A DNA stretch of 44,753 bases from Solobacterium sp. (GCA_017419465.1 JAFOLE010000066.1:1-44753), one strand, 5' to 3'; positions 29,359 to 38,980 are shown, counted from the first letter of the stretch. Made by a program: numbers and translations. Notes: generated from the sequence alone by a model not told the origin.

Positions 29359-30564
29359 ATGTTGACATTGGACAGAGTATATCAGGCAGCCTTCACACTG
29401 AAAGAGGTCGCACGAAACACCGACCTGATTCTGGCAGAGAAACTGTCTGAGGAAGGAAACCTCTATCTCAAAACTGAGAACCTGCAGCGGACGGGAAGCT
29501 TCAAGCTTCGCGGAGCCTACTTCAAAATGACACAGCTGAGTGACGAAGAGAAGGCAAAGGGAATTGTTGCCTGCTCTGCCGGAAACCATGCGCAGGGTGT
29601 AGCCCTCGCCGCAAACCGGATGGGAATCCGGGCTGTGGTATGCATGCCGGACAGCGCGCCGATCATGAAGATCGAGAGCACAAAAGCACTTGGCGCAGAG
29701 GTATGCCTCGTCAAGGGAACCTATGACGATGCGCATGACCGTGCCGTGGAACTGCAGAAGGAAACGGGAATGACATTCCTTCATCCGTATGATGACCCCG
29801 ATGTCATTGCCGGCCAGGGAACGATCGGACTCGAAATCCTCAACCAGCTTCCCGATGTCGAAGCGGTGATCGTGCCGATCGGAGGCGGCGGACTGATTGC
29901 CGGTGTCGCCTATGCGATCAAGAGCCTCAAGCCCCAGTGCAAAGTCTACGGTGTACAGTCGGAAGGCGCTCCGTCGATGTATGAATCCTTCAAGAATAAG
30001 AAGCGCACGAACCTCGACCATGCGGTGACGTTTGCGGACGGTATTGCCGTAAAGTGTCCGGGCGAGCTGACCTATGAAATCATCGAGAAGTATGTGGATG
30101 ATATCGTGACGGTCAGTGAAGATGAAACCGCAGCTGCGATTCTTGCACTGATTGAAAAGCAGAAGCTGATTGCGGAAGGTGCCGGCGCCGTTCCGGTTGC
30201 GGCGGCGCTGTTTGACAAGCTTCCGATCAAGGGAAAGAAAACCGTATGTCTGGTATCCGGCGGCAACATTGATGTCAATATTCTCTCCCGTGTCATTACA
30301 AGAGGTCTTGTGATGAGCGGCAGAAATACAACACTGATGATTGCGCTGACAGATAAGCCGGGCCAGCTCCAGGTTGTCAGTGAAATCGTCGCATCCTGCG
30401 GCGCCAATGTTGTGTCGGTTTACCATGACCGCAGTGATACCAACATGGCAATCAATGACTGTTATCTGCGGTTAGGTCTAGAAACCCGTGACCGCGAACA
30501 GATCAAAGAGATTATTGAGAAACTCAGAGATGCCGGATTTGACCGGGTCTCAGAATACAGTTAA
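29359..30564 (+). CDS. ilvA: Threonine ammonia-lyase (threonine deaminase)
   Basis: A 401-residue PLP enzyme converting threonine to 2-oxobutyrate and ammonia. PLP lysine lies in TGSFKLRGA, the PLP phosphate loop is GGGGLIAG, and CSAGNHAQGVA is typical. A single C-terminal ACT domain (about 325-400, TLMIALTDKPGQLQVV) marks the short form, as in TdcB-like or Corynebacterium-type IlvA, rather than the two-domain E. coli IlvA. Start 29359 (MLTLDRVYQ) has GGAG 6 nt upstream. A start at 29347 is out because it overlaps the SD, and 29320 lies inside the terminator. The Ile T-box supports a biosynthetic role. Confidence 0.94.
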   Translation: MLTLDRVYQAAFTLKEVARNTDLILAEKLSEEGNLYLKTENLQRTGSFKLRGAYFKMTQLSDEEKAKGIVACSAGNHAQGVALAANRMGIRAVVCMPDSAPIMKIESTKALGAEVCLVKGTYDDAHDRAVELQKETGMTFLHPYDDPDVIAGQGTIGLEILNQLPDVEAVIVPIGGGGLIAGVAYAIKSLKPQCKVYGVQSEGAPSMYESFKNKKRTNLDHAVTFADGIAVKCPGELTYEIIEKYVDDIVTVSEDETAAAILALIEKQKLIAEGAGAVPVAAALFDKLPIKGKKTVCLVSGGNIDVNILSRVITRGLVMSGRNTTLMIALTDKPGQLQVVSEIVASCGANVVSVYHDRSDTNMAINDCYLRLGLETRDREQIKEIIEKLRDAGFDRVSEYS

Positions 30565-30581
30565 CAGAAGGAGAACCACTT

Positions 30582-30965
30582 ATGGCAAAGGAAATCGCAA
30601 CCAAAAACGCACCGGCCGCAGTCGGCCCGTACTCCCAGGCGCTTGAAGTCGGATCACTCGTCTTCGCGAGCGGTCAGATTCCGCTGGATCCCGCAACCGG
30701 AACGATTGTCGGTGAAACCGCCGCAGAACAGGCAGAGCAGGTATTTACCAACATTGAGGCAGTGCTTAAGGAAGCAGGTCTTGGAATGAAGGATGTCGTA
30801 AAGAGCACCGTATTCCTGACCGATCTCAATGATTTCGCGGCAGTAAACGAAGTATATGCAAAGCATTTCGTGAAGCCGTATCCGGCACGTTCCTGTGTTG
30901 AGATCAGCGCACTTCCCAAAGGCGCAAAGGTCGAATGTGAAGTAATCGCTTCAAAAGGCGAATAA
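30582..30965 (+). CDS. ridA: RidA family 2-iminobutanoate/2-iminopropanoate deaminase
   Basis: A 127-residue YjgF/YER057c/UK114 protein. The start KNAPAAVGPYSQA, FASGQIPLDP, the catalytic region with R near PARSCVEISALPKGAKVECE are all present. It hydrolyses the reactive enamine/imine released by threonine deaminase, so placement 17 nt after ilvA is functional. SD AAGGAGA precedes the ATG. Confidence 0.96.
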   Translation: MAKEIATKNAPAAVGPYSQALEVGSLVFASGQIPLDPATGTIVGETAAEQAEQVFTNIEAVLKEAGLGMKDVVKSTVFLTDLNDFAAVNEVYAKHFVKPYPARSCVEISALPKGAKVECEVIASKGE

Positions 30966-30994
30966 AAAAATCCGGTGCCTCAGAGGACACCGGA
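30964..30994 (-). terminator. Intrinsic terminator of the DUF815 gene
   Basis: Read on the minus strand: TCCGGTG (from 30994) / CACCGGA (to 30971) with inner CCT/AGG pairs, then seven T (30970-30964). The stop codon of the minus-strand gene (30980-30982) lies in the loop. The stem may also stop ridA transcripts, but there is no T tract on the plus side. Confidence 0.85.
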
Positions 30995-32149
30995 CCGGAT
31001 CTGTTCAATAAACTGTTTCGCAACGCGCGGCGTTCTTCCGCCGGCGCGAAGCGCGAAGGCTTCTGCCTTGGAATCGAGATCTTCCGTTGCTTCAATTCCG
31101 TACTGTTCCGCAAGCTCATGCACGATGTACAGGAAGCGGGAACGGTCGGGTTTCTGGAAGGTGACGATCAGACCGAACCGGGCAGACAGGGACAGCAGTT
31201 CCTGGCGGGTATCACTTTCATGAAGATCATCCGCAAACCGTTCGGACACGGACTCTTTCACAAGATGACGCCGGTTCGATGTAGCGGCGATAATCGTATT
31301 GGAAGCCTGCTTACTGACGCTTCCCTCAAGAATTGCCTTCAATGAAGCGAAGTTGTCATCGTTGGAAGAGAAGCTCAGATCATCGATGAACACGATGAAC
31401 TTCAGGGGCAGTTCCGCAAGCTGTTCCAGCAGCGGCGGAATCCGGAACAACTGATTTTTCCGGACTTCCACAAGACGAAGTCCTTCCTCCCGGTATTCAT
31501 TTACGATCGCCTTGATCGTACTGGACTTGCCGGTTCCGGCATCGCCGTACAGCAGCATATTCACCGCAGGTTCCCCTGCAAGCAGGGCCTGAACATTGGC
31601 AAGCACCTTCTTCCGCTCCGCTTCATAGCCGGGCAGCTGGGAAAGGCGCTGCGGATCCGGATAGTGAACCGGAACAAGTCCGTCTTCGCCGACCGTGAAG
31701 ACATGATAGGATGCATAGATTCCATAACCGCGGCGGGCAACATTCTCAAGATGTGCTTCGTATTCTGCGGTGAAATCGATGGACTCGGTTGTCCAGGGCG
31801 TAAAGGAACCGGCATACGGAAACGCATCTGCGGAAACCGCGGAAGCATCCTGCAGGATCTGCAGTTCACGGTGAACCGATGCATCAACCGTCTTCCGGGA
31901 CTTGCCGACAGCCTTGAGACGAACAGCCGTATTCTCAAGTGCAGTAACGGTATTCAGAAGATAACGGCTCCAGCTGTCCCCATGTTCAAACAGGGCAGCT
32001 TCAAACAGCGCGCATTCGTCAGGAAATGATTTCTCTGAATCTGCGTATTCAAGCATGTTCAGGAAATGAGAGATGACAGTATCGTCAAGGAGTGCGCGGA
32101 AGACAACAAGCGTGTGCAGCTGATTCCGCAGTGAAGACAGTCTGTTCAT
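30980..32149 (-). CDS. DUF815 family AAA ATPase
   Basis: A 389-residue P-loop ATPase of the DUF815 family. Walker A YGDAGTGKS is near residue 205, Walker B LKFIVFIDDLSFSS about 40 residues later, and NTIIAATSNRRHLVKES sensor and arginine-finger region follow. The N-terminal 150 residues are helical and unassigned. DUF815 proteins occur widely but their role is unknown. The gene is convergent with ridA and divergent from ilvB2; placement in the amino-acid region may be incidental. SD GAGG is upstream of ATG; a promoter with -35 TTTGTT, 17-bp spacer and -10 TATACT lies in the divergent gap. Confidence 0.88.
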   Translation of the reverse strand: MNRLSSLRNQLHTLVVFRALLDDTVISHFLNMLEYADSEKSFPDECALFEAALFEHGDSWSRYLLNTVTALENTAVRLKAVGKSRKTVDASVHRELQILQDASAVSADAFPYAGSFTPWTTESIDFTAEYEAHLENVARRGYGIYASYHVFTVGEDGLVPVHYPDPQRLSQLPGYEAERKKVLANVQALLAGEPAVNMLLYGDAGTGKSSTIKAIVNEYREEGLRLVEVRKNQLFRIPPLLEQLAELPLKFIVFIDDLSFSSNDDNFASLKAILEGSVSKQASNTIIAATSNRRHLVKESVSERFADDLHESDTRQELLSLSARFGLIVTFQKPDRSRFLYIVHELAEQYGIEATEDLDSKAEAFALRAGGRTPRVAKQFIEQIRSGVL

Positions 32150-32220
32150 ACGAATCGTACCTCATCAATATTTCTGAATCAGTATATTCTAAAACAACTT
32201 GGAAACAAAGGAGGAAATCC
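32150..32220. promoter_or_regulatory. Divergent promoter region between the DUF815 gene and ilvB2
   Basis: Only 71 bp. On the minus strand, TTTGTT-17-TATACT faces the DUF815 gene. On the plus strand, TATATT (32183-32188) is a possible -10 without a clear -35, and GGAGG (32210-32214) is the ilvB2 SD. There is no T-box or other leader structure here, unlike the two other branched-chain units. Confidence 0.5.
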
Positions 32221-33903
32221 ATGAAACTTACAGGCTCCCAGATTTTTGTGGAAGTGCTGCTGGAACAGGGTGTGGATACGCTGTTCGGTTATCCGGGCGG
32301 CGCGGTTCTGAATCTCTATGACGAACTGTACCGCAATCAGGACCGTATCAATCATTACATGACGGCTCATGAACAGGGCGCATGCCACGCGGCAGACGGA
32401 TATGCACGTGCAACCGGAAAAACCGGCGTTGTGCTTGCGACAAGCGGACCGGGTGCCACAAACCTTGTGACGGGCATCGCAACTGCATACATGGACAGTG
32501 TACCGCTTGTCGCATTTACCGGAAACGTCGGTACCGCAGGACTTGGAAAAGATTCCTTCCAGGAAGCATATATCGAAGGCATCACGATGCCGATCACCAA
32601 GCACAACTACACCGTGCGGCATGTCGAAGACCTCGCGGATATCATGCGGGACGCCTTCCGCATCGCACAGAGCGGACGGAAAGGTCCGGTGCTCGTGGAT
32701 ATTCCGAAAGACATCACCGCCGCAAGCTGTGAATTCACGCCGGCGGAACCGGTAAAGCCGGAGGTGAAGAAAGACTTCGATGAAGAGGCGCTGAAGGAAG
32801 CCGCAGAGCTTCTGAACAACGCAAAGCGTCCGGTCATCTACTTCGGCGGCGGAATTATTCTTTCCGGCGCAGCCGATGAAATGCGTCAGGTCATGGCAAA
32901 GGCCGATATCCCGGCAACCTGGACGCTGATGGCAAAGGGAACGCTGGAAGATGACGATCCTCTCAACCTCGGAATGATCGGCATGCATGGATGCTTCGCA
33001 TCGAACAAAGCAGTCGACAACGCAGACGTCCTGCTTGCGGTGGGAACCCGGTTCTCGGATCGGGTAGCGCTGAATCCGTCAAAGTTCGCCAAGAGCGCAA
33101 AGATCATCCAGTTTGATATCGATGCCAGTGAGATGGACAAGAATGTACAGGTTTCGCTCTCCGTTATCGGTGATGCGGCAGTGCTTCTGGATAAGCTCAA
33201 TGATCTTCTCAACGAGAACAGCCATGAAGCATGGCGTGAGGCGATTGAAGAATGGAAACGTGCAGACTATCGCCCGACGGACAGTGATACCGTACTGAAA
33301 CCGCATCGTATCCTGCAGACCGTTGCGAAAATGGCAGGAGACGACAGTATCTACGTAACGGATGTCGGTCAGCATCAGATGTGGGCAGCCCAGTATCTGA
33401 CCCATGTAAAACCGCGGCACTTCCTGACAAGCGGCGGACTCGGCACAATGGGTTACGGCTATGGCGCAGCCATCGGTGCCCAGATTGCAAAAGGAAGAGA
33501 ACAGCGGGTGGTTCATCTTACCGGTGACGGAAGCTTCCATATGAATCTCAACGAGGCAGTCACCGCCGTAAGCTACAACCTTCCGGTCATCACCGTGATC
33601 TTCAACAACGCGGTGCTCGGAATGGTCCGTCAGTGGCAGACCCTGCTGTATGGCAAACGCTACTCCAGCACCGATCCGCAGCGGAAAACCAACTACGTGA
33701 AGGTCGCGGAGGGATTCGGCGCAAAGGGATGGCATTGTGAAACCCCTGCGGAATTCGAAGCCGCATTTGCGGAAGCGCTGAAAAACGACGGACCGTCCTG
33801 GATCGAGTGTGTGATTGAAAAGGATGAAAAAGTACTTCCGATGATTCCTGCCGGAGCCACGATCGCAGACATCATCATGGCAGACGGAAAGGAGGCGGAG
33901 TGA
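32221..33903 (+). CDS. ilvB: Acetolactate synthase large subunit (second isozyme)
   Basis: A 560-residue ThDP enzyme with canonical AHAS motifs: FGYPGGAVLNLYDEL, AHEQGACHAADGYARATGK (catalytic Glu), SGPGATNLVTGIATAYMDS, and the GDGSFHMNLNEAVTA...NN ThDP site, then VLGMVRQWQ. It feeds IlvC-IlvD-IlvE that follow. It is closer to the textbook IlvB than the isozyme at 25562, which has altered residues at HEQ and GYAR. Start 32221 (MKLTGSQIF) has GGAGG 6 nt upstream; the frame opens at 32092 within the opposite-strand gene, which is not a start. ilvN2 begins 1 nt after its stop. Confidence 0.95.
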   Translation: MKLTGSQIFVEVLLEQGVDTLFGYPGGAVLNLYDELYRNQDRINHYMTAHEQGACHAADGYARATGKTGVVLATSGPGATNLVTGIATAYMDSVPLVAFTGNVGTAGLGKDSFQEAYIEGITMPITKHNYTVRHVEDLADIMRDAFRIAQSGRKGPVLVDIPKDITAASCEFTPAEPVKPEVKKDFDEEALKEAAELLNNAKRPVIYFGGGIILSGAADEMRQVMAKADIPATWTLMAKGTLEDDDPLNLGMIGMHGCFASNKAVDNADVLLAVGTRFSDRVALNPSKFAKSAKIIQFDIDASEMDKNVQVSLSVIGDAAVLLDKLNDLLNENSHEAWREAIEEWKRADYRPTDSDTVLKPHRILQTVAKMAGDDSIYVTDVGQHQMWAAQYLTHVKPRHFLTSGGLGTMGYGYGAAIGAQIAKGREQRVVHLTGDGSFHMNLNEAVTAVSYNLPVITVIFNNAVLGMVRQWQTLLYGKRYSSTDPQRKTNYVKVAEGFGAKGWHCETPAEFEAAFAEALKNDGPSWIECVIEKDEKVLPMIPAGATIADIIMADGKEAE

Positions 33904-33904
33904 T

Positions 33905-34393
33905 ATGGCGGAAAAGAAATATACCCGTTCGGTCATCAGTATTCTGGTTGAAAACCACTACGGTGTCCTTGCAAGAATTGCGAGCATGTTCAACCGCCGG
34001 AGCTTCAACATTGACTCCATCGCGGCGAGCGAAACGATTGATCCGGGCATTACACGTATTACAATTACAGTGCATGCGGATCAGAATACACTGAAACAGA
34101 TGTTACTGCAGACAGAACGTCTGGAGGAGGTAAAGAAGGTATTCCTGCTGGATACCAACAGCCTTCAGCGGGAACTGCTTCTGATCAAGGTGAAGAGTGA
34201 TCCGCAGACATTGCCGGCAATCCGTGATATTGCTGGGGTATACAACGCAAAGATCATCGATCTCTCACCGGAGAGTCTGGTCATGGAACTGACCGGAAAG
34301 CCGGAAAAGATTGATGGATTCCTGAAAATGTTTGATAACTATAACGTACTGGAAATGTGCCGTACAGGTATTACGGCGCTGAATCGCGAATAA
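33905..34393 (+). CDS. ilvN: Acetolactate synthase small subunit (second isozyme)
   Basis: A 162-residue regulatory subunit with N-terminal ACT domain: SVISILVENHYGVLARIASMFNRRSFNIDSIAAS, followed by the conserved RELLLIKVKSD and the C-terminal half. It is distinct in sequence from the ilvN at 27190, so the two AHAS holoenzymes probably differ in valine or leucine sensitivity. SD GGAGGCGGAG lies within the ilvB2 end. Confidence 0.95.
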   Translation: MAEKKYTRSVISILVENHYGVLARIASMFNRRSFNIDSIAASETIDPGITRITITVHADQNTLKQMLLQTERLEEVKKVFLLDTNSLQRELLLIKVKSDPQTLPAIRDIAGVYNAKIIDLSPESLVMELTGKPEKIDGFLKMFDNYNVLEMCRTGITALNRE

Positions 34394-34414
34394 AGGAAAG
34401 AAGGAGAAAAAATC

Positions 34415-35428
34415 ATGGCGATCAAAAAGTATTATGACTCAGACTGCAACCTCGGTGTTCTTGACGGAAAGACAGTAGCTGTTATCGGCTTCGGTTCTCA
34501 GGGACATGCACATTCGGAAAATCTCGCAGAGAGCGGCGTAAACGTCGTTGTCGGACTTCGTGAAGGAAGCGGCCACTGGGAAAAGGCTGCCAAGTTCGCA
34601 GAAACACATCCTAACTTCAAGGTCATGGATATCGAAAGCGCTGCGGAAGCAGGCGATATCGTCATGATGCTCGTACCGGATGAGCGCTCCGCTGATATCT
34701 ACAACAAGTTCGTCGCACCTCATATGAAGGAAGGCGATACGCTTGCATTCGCACACGGCTTCAACATTCACTTCCAGTTCATCCGTCCGGCAAAGAATCT
34801 GAACGTTATCATGATCGCGCCGAAGGGCCCGGGACATGTCGTACGTCAGACATATACCGAAGGACAGGGCGTTCCTTCCCTGATCTGCGTTGAACAGGAC
34901 TACACCGGCAACGCAAAGGAAATCGCACTTGCTTATGCATGCGGTATCGGCGCAGGCCGTGCAGGTATCCTTGAAACCACATTCCGTGAAGAGACAGAAA
35001 CTGACCTCTTCGGTGAGCAGGCTGTTCTCTGCGGCGGTGTATGCGAACTCATTCATGCAGGTTTCGATACACTCGTAGAAGCAGGCTATGCGCCGGAAAT
35101 GGCATACTTTGAGACCTGCCACGAGATGAAGCTCATCATCGACCTCATCAACAAGGGCGGCTTCGGACTGATGCGTTATTCAATCTCCAACACCGCTGAA
35201 TACGGCGACTATGTCACCGGCAAGCGTCTGATCACCGAGGATACAAGAAAAGAAATGAAGAAGATCCTCGAAGAGATCCAGAACGGCACATTCGCAAGCG
35301 AATTCATGCAGGAAATGTCCAGCGGACGTCAGGCGAAGTTCCTCGCAATGCGCAAGCGTGAGTCCGAGCACGAGATTGAAAAGGTCGGTGCTGAACTCCG
35401 CAGTATGATGAGCTGGCTCAAGAAGTAA
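34415..35428 (+). CDS. ilvC: Ketol-acid reductoisomerase
   Basis: A 337-residue class I KARI that reduces and isomerises acetolactate and acetohydroxybutyrate. The NAD(P) motif GFGSQGHAH lies near residues 25-33, with the specificity loop VVVGLREGSGHW. Metal-binding C-terminal residues occur in LFGEQAVLCGG and CHEMKLIIDLI. Placed with ilvB2-ilvN2 and ilvD. SD AAGGAG is upstream. Confidence 0.97.
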   Translation: MAIKKYYDSDCNLGVLDGKTVAVIGFGSQGHAHSENLAESGVNVVVGLREGSGHWEKAAKFAETHPNFKVMDIESAAEAGDIVMMLVPDERSADIYNKFVAPHMKEGDTLAFAHGFNIHFQFIRPAKNLNVIMIAPKGPGHVVRQTYTEGQGVPSLICVEQDYTGNAKEIALAYACGIGAGRAGILETTFREETETDLFGEQAVLCGGVCELIHAGFDTLVEAGYAPEMAYFETCHEMKLIIDLINKGGFGLMRYSISNTAEYGDYVTGKRLITEDTRKEMKKILEEIQNGTFASEFMQEMSSGRQAKFLAMRKRESEHEIEKVGAELRSMMSWLKK

Positions 35429-35446
35429 TCAAGAAGGAGACTGAGT

Positions 35447-37105
35447 ATGCGCAGTGATAATGTCACCAGGGGACCGGAACGCGCTCCGAACCGGAGTCTG
35501 TTCTACGCCCTCGGCTATACAAAGGAAGATCTGGAAAAACCGCTGATCGCCGTCGTTTCGGCGCACAGCGACATCGTTCCGGGTCATATGAATCTCGACA
35601 AGCTTACCGATGCGATCAAGATGGGTATCGAAGCTGCCGGCGGAACACCGTCCATGGTTCCGGCAATCGGTGTCTGCGACGGTATCGCAATGGGCCATAT
35701 CGGAATGAAGTACAGTCTTGCCAGCCGTGAGCTGATCGCGGACAGCACGGAAACCATGATCATGGCGCATCAGTTTGACGGTGCGGTCCTGGTTCCCAAC
35801 TGCGACAAGATCGTTCCGGGAATGGTCATGGCGGCAGTCCGGATGAATATACCGGCAGTCGTCTGTTCCGGCGGACCGATGCTGGCAGGCCGGTATGACG
35901 GAGAAGAAGTTTCCCTCTCCAAGATGTTTGAAGCGGTCGGTGCCTACAAAGCAGGCATGATCGATGATGCGAAGCTGGAAGAGTGCACGGAAAACTGCTG
36001 CCCGGGCTGCGGCTCCTGCAGCGGCATGTACACCGCAAACAGTATGAACTGCCTCTGTGAGGCAATCGGCATTGCGCTTCCGGGCAACGGAACCGTTCCG
36101 GCAGTTTACGCAAAGCGTCTGCAGCTCGGACGGATGTCCGGCGCAGCCATCATGGAAATGGTGAAGAAGGGCATTACCGCGCGTGACATTATCAATGAGC
36201 GCAGTATCCGCAATGCACTGACCTGCGACATGGCACTTGGATGCAGCACAAATACCGTTCTCCATCTGCTTGCCATCGCCAATGAAGCAGGCGTGGATCT
36301 TGACCTGAACCTCTTCAATGAGGTCAGCGCAAAGACGCCGAACCTCTGCCACCTGGCTCCTGCCGGACCGACACATATGCCGGATCTCTATGCGGCAGGC
36401 GGCATTGCGGCAGTACAGGCAGAACTCGCAAAGAAAGATCTGCTTGATCTTGACTGTCTGACCGTAACCGGAAAGACCGTCGGAGAGAATATCAAGGGTG
36501 CGAAGAACCTGAATGAAAAGGCAATTCGTCCGATTGAAAATCCGTACAGCGAAACCGGCGGACTCCAGATTCTCTTCGGAAATCTCGCACCGGACGGATG
36601 CGTTGTAAAGCGCAGCGCGGTCGCGAAGGAAATGCTCACACATACCGGACCGGCAAGAGTCTTCAACAGTGAAGATGATGCGATCAAGGCAATCTACGAA
36701 GGTCAGATCAAACCCGGTGACGTTGTGGTCATCCGGTATGAAGGACCGATGGGCGGACCCGGCATGCGTGAGATGCTGAATCCGACCTCTGCACTTGCAG
36801 GCATGAAGCTTGATACAACGGTGGCGCTCGTCACAGACGGACGTTTCTCCGGCGCAAGCCGCGGTGCCGCAATCGGACATGTATGTCCGGAGGCATTCGC
36901 AGACGGACCGATTGGCCTGGTTCAGGAAGGCGATCTGATCGAGATCGATATTCCGAACGCTTCCATCAACATGAAGGTTTCGGAAGAAGAACTCGCAGCA
37001 CGCAAAGCGGCTTATGTGAAGCCGGAACCGAATATCAAGACCGGTTGGCTCGGCCGTTATGCAAAACTCGTTGACGGCGCAAATCACGGCGCGGTTATGA
37101 AATAA
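35447..37105 (+). CDS. ilvD: Dihydroxy-acid dehydratase
   Basis: A 552-residue Fe-S dehydratase for the valine and isoleucine 2-oxo acids. Cluster Cys are in VPNCDKIVPG, and the ENCCPGCGSCSGMYTANSMN segment. DGRFSGASRG and the C-terminal segment with EEELAARKA are typical of IlvD/Edd. SD AAGGAGA is 6 nt upstream. It is followed 15 nt later by ilvE. Confidence 0.97.
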   Translation: MRSDNVTRGPERAPNRSLFYALGYTKEDLEKPLIAVVSAHSDIVPGHMNLDKLTDAIKMGIEAAGGTPSMVPAIGVCDGIAMGHIGMKYSLASRELIADSTETMIMAHQFDGAVLVPNCDKIVPGMVMAAVRMNIPAVVCSGGPMLAGRYDGEEVSLSKMFEAVGAYKAGMIDDAKLEECTENCCPGCGSCSGMYTANSMNCLCEAIGIALPGNGTVPAVYAKRLQLGRMSGAAIMEMVKKGITARDIINERSIRNALTCDMALGCSTNTVLHLLAIANEAGVDLDLNLFNEVSAKTPNLCHLAPAGPTHMPDLYAAGGIAAVQAELAKKDLLDLDCLTVTGKTVGENIKGAKNLNEKAIRPIENPYSETGGLQILFGNLAPDGCVVKRSAVAKEMLTHTGPARVFNSEDDAIKAIYEGQIKPGDVVVIRYEGPMGGPGMREMLNPTSALAGMKLDTTVALVTDGRFSGASRGAAIGHVCPEAFADGPIGLVQEGDLIEIDIPNASINMKVSEEELAARKAAYVKPEPNIKTGWLGRYAKLVDGANHGAVMK

Positions 37106-37120
37106 GGGGGATTTGTGAAT

Positions 37121-38206
37121 ATGCTGGATATCAAAATCACACTTGCGGAAACGCTTAAGGAAAAGCCTGCGGATGAATCCAAACTCGGATTCGGAAAAAT
37201 CTTCACAGACCACATGTTCGTCATGGAGTATGACAAGGACTACGGCGGAACCGGATGGCATGATGCGCGTATCGAACCGTATCATCCGTTCACACTGGAT
37301 CCGTCCTGTTCGGTACTGCACTATGCGCAGGAAGTCTTTGAGGGTCTGAAGGCATACCGTACACCGGATAACAGGATTCAGCTCTTCCGTCCGGAATGCA
37401 ATGCAAGACGGTATCAGGACAGCTGTGACCGTCTCTGCATCCCGCAGATTCCGGAAGAGGACTTTGTACAGGCAGTAAAGGCACTGGTTGAAGTGGACAA
37501 GGACTGGGTTCCGCATCAGGAAGGTGCGACGCTCTATATCCGTCCGTTCACCTTTGCGACAATGCCGCAGCTCGGCGTTCACGCCAGCACCAAGTACACC
37601 TTCTGCATCATCCTCTCGCCGTCCGGCGCATATTACGCAACCGGTCTTGCGCCGGTGCGCATCTATGTCGAGGATGAGTATATCCGTGCAGCGCCTGGTC
37701 TCACCGGATTTGCAAAGTGCGGCGGAAACTACGCGGCATCCATCAAGTCTGCGGAGATTGCGGAAGCACTCGGCTATTCCCAGGTTCTCTGGCTCGACGG
37801 TGTAGAGCACAAATATGTTGAGGAAGTCGGTTCGATGAACATCTTCTTCAAGATCGACGGAAAGATTTACACGGCACCGTGCACCGGAACAGTTCTTCCG
37901 GGTGTTACCCGCCGCAGTATCATCGAGCTCTGCAAGGACTGGGGTTATGAGGTCATTGAGGATAAGCTTGCAATTGATGATGTCATGAAGGCAGGCCATG
38001 ACGGCAAGCTGGAAGAAGTATTCGGCTCCGGAACCGCAGCTGTTGTAAGCCCGGTCAAGGAACTGAAATACGAAAAGGATGTTGTCATGATCGGCGACGG
38101 AAAGATCGGTCCGCTTACCCAGAAGCTGTACGATACCATGACCGGTATCCAGTGGGGTAAGATCGAAGATACCAAGGGCTGGATCACACCTGTCTGCATG
38201 GGATAA
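37121..38206 (+). CDS. ilvE: Branched-chain amino acid aminotransferase
   Basis: A 361-residue fold-type IV PLP aminotransferase. KCGGNYAAS carries the PLP lysine region, EEVGSMNIFF the conserved Glu, and GSGTAAVVSPV the phosphate-binding loop. The length and PGLTGFAKCGGNY order match the class of BCAT with yeast/Bacillus-like length. It finishes Ile, Val and Leu synthesis. Start ATG 37121 is 10 nt after GGGGG; GTG at 37115 is a possible alternative. A terminator ends the operon. Confidence 0.95.
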   Translation: MLDIKITLAETLKEKPADESKLGFGKIFTDHMFVMEYDKDYGGTGWHDARIEPYHPFTLDPSCSVLHYAQEVFEGLKAYRTPDNRIQLFRPECNARRYQDSCDRLCIPQIPEEDFVQAVKALVEVDKDWVPHQEGATLYIRPFTFATMPQLGVHASTKYTFCIILSPSGAYYATGLAPVRIYVEDEYIRAAPGLTGFAKCGGNYAASIKSAEIAEALGYSQVLWLDGVEHKYVEEVGSMNIFFKIDGKIYTAPCTGTVLPGVTRRSIIELCKDWGYEVIEDKLAIDDVMKAGHDGKLEEVFGSGTAAVVSPVKELKYEKDVVMIGDGKIGPLTQKLYDTMTGIQWGKIEDTKGWITPVCMG

Positions 38207-38232
38207 GTCTCAGACATCACATATTACACATT

Positions 38233-38260
38233 ACGGATCCTGAAAGGGGTCCGTTTTTTC
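38233..38260 (+). terminator. Intrinsic terminator of the ilvB2-to-ilvE operon
   Basis: 8-bp stem ACGGATCC (38233-38240) / GGGTCCGT (38247-38254) with one G-T pair, 6-nt loop, then six T. Confidence 0.9.
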
Positions 38261-38307
38261 GAAAGCAGGGGTATGATAATAACAGGAACCTCACGGAGGA
38301 CAATCTC

Positions 38308-38922
38308 ATGGATAAAGCATTATTGATTGAACTGTTCGGCTACCTCGGCTCGATTCTTGTCGTGGTGTCGATGCTGATGACATCGGTCATGCGCCTGCGG
38401 ATTATCAATACGATCGGAAGTATCATCTTTGCCATTTATGCACTGATCATCCGGTCCTATCCCACAGCCTTCATGAATTTCTTTCTTGTCGGCATCAACA
38501 TCTATCAGATGATCCGTCTGCACAAACGGTCCGGAGGGGATTACCGGTTCACGGAAGTCGGACTTGATGACCGGTTTCTGAATTTTCTGCTGGATTTCTA
38601 CAAGAATGACATCGCGGTCTATTTTCCTGATTTTGAAGAGCTGCGCAGCACCGCGGACAGAGCATATATCATTACGCTTGGATCCGAGGCGGTAGGCATC
38701 ACCATTGGAAAGAAGACCGGACCGGTAACGCTCGATCTTGTGCTGGACTATTCCACGCCTGCCTACCGGGACTGTTCGGTCGGAGAGTTTGAATACCCGC
38801 GGCTGAGGAAAGAAGGATTCTCTGTCCTGCAGTATTCCGGCAATAATCCCCAGCACATTGAGTATGTAAAGAAAGTCGGCTTTGAACCGGCGGATGGGGT
38901 ATACCGAAAGAAACTTCACTGA
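38308..38922 (+). CDS. YgjV-family membrane protein with C-terminal acyltransferase-like domain
   Basis: A 204-residue protein. The N-terminal 70 residues hold three TM helices (LFGYLGSILVVVSMLMTSVMRLR, INTIGSIIFAIYALII, AFMNFFLVGINIYQMI), the YgjV/imp-YgjV pattern. The C-terminal 120 residues look like a degenerate GNAT-type fold: FLNFLLDFYKNDI, ITLGSEAVGITIG, LDLVLDY, and terminal HIEYVKKVGFEPADGVYRKK. The combination occurs in YgjV proteins of anaerobes, from memory. Function unknown. SD GGAGG lies upstream, and TATGATAAT-like sequence near 38270 may be the promoter. Monocistronic. Confidence 0.78.
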   Translation: MDKALLIELFGYLGSILVVVSMLMTSVMRLRIINTIGSIIFAIYALIIRSYPTAFMNFFLVGINIYQMIRLHKRSGGDYRFTEVGLDDRFLNFLLDFYKNDIAVYFPDFEELRSTADRAYIITLGSEAVGITIGKKTGPVTLDLVLDYSTPAYRDCSVGEFEYPRLRKEGFSVLQYSGNNPQHIEYVKKVGFEPADGVYRKKLH

Positions 38923-38934
38923 ATCACCGACAAA

Positions 38935-38980
38935 AAAAGCATCGCTCACGGATCAAATCTGCTTCCGCTGCGATGCTTTT
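38935..38980. terminator. Bidirectional terminator between the YgjV and PepD genes
   Basis: 7-bp stem GCATCGC (38939-38945) / GCGATGC (38970-38976) preceded by A-run (38932-38938) and followed by TTTT (38977-38980), so it serves both convergent genes. Confidence 0.8.

Noticed and set aside
35429..37999. 856-codon open frame on the minus strand
   Set aside because: It is antisense to ilvD and ilvE. Length alone is a codon-bias artefact; sense frames carry complete family motifs.
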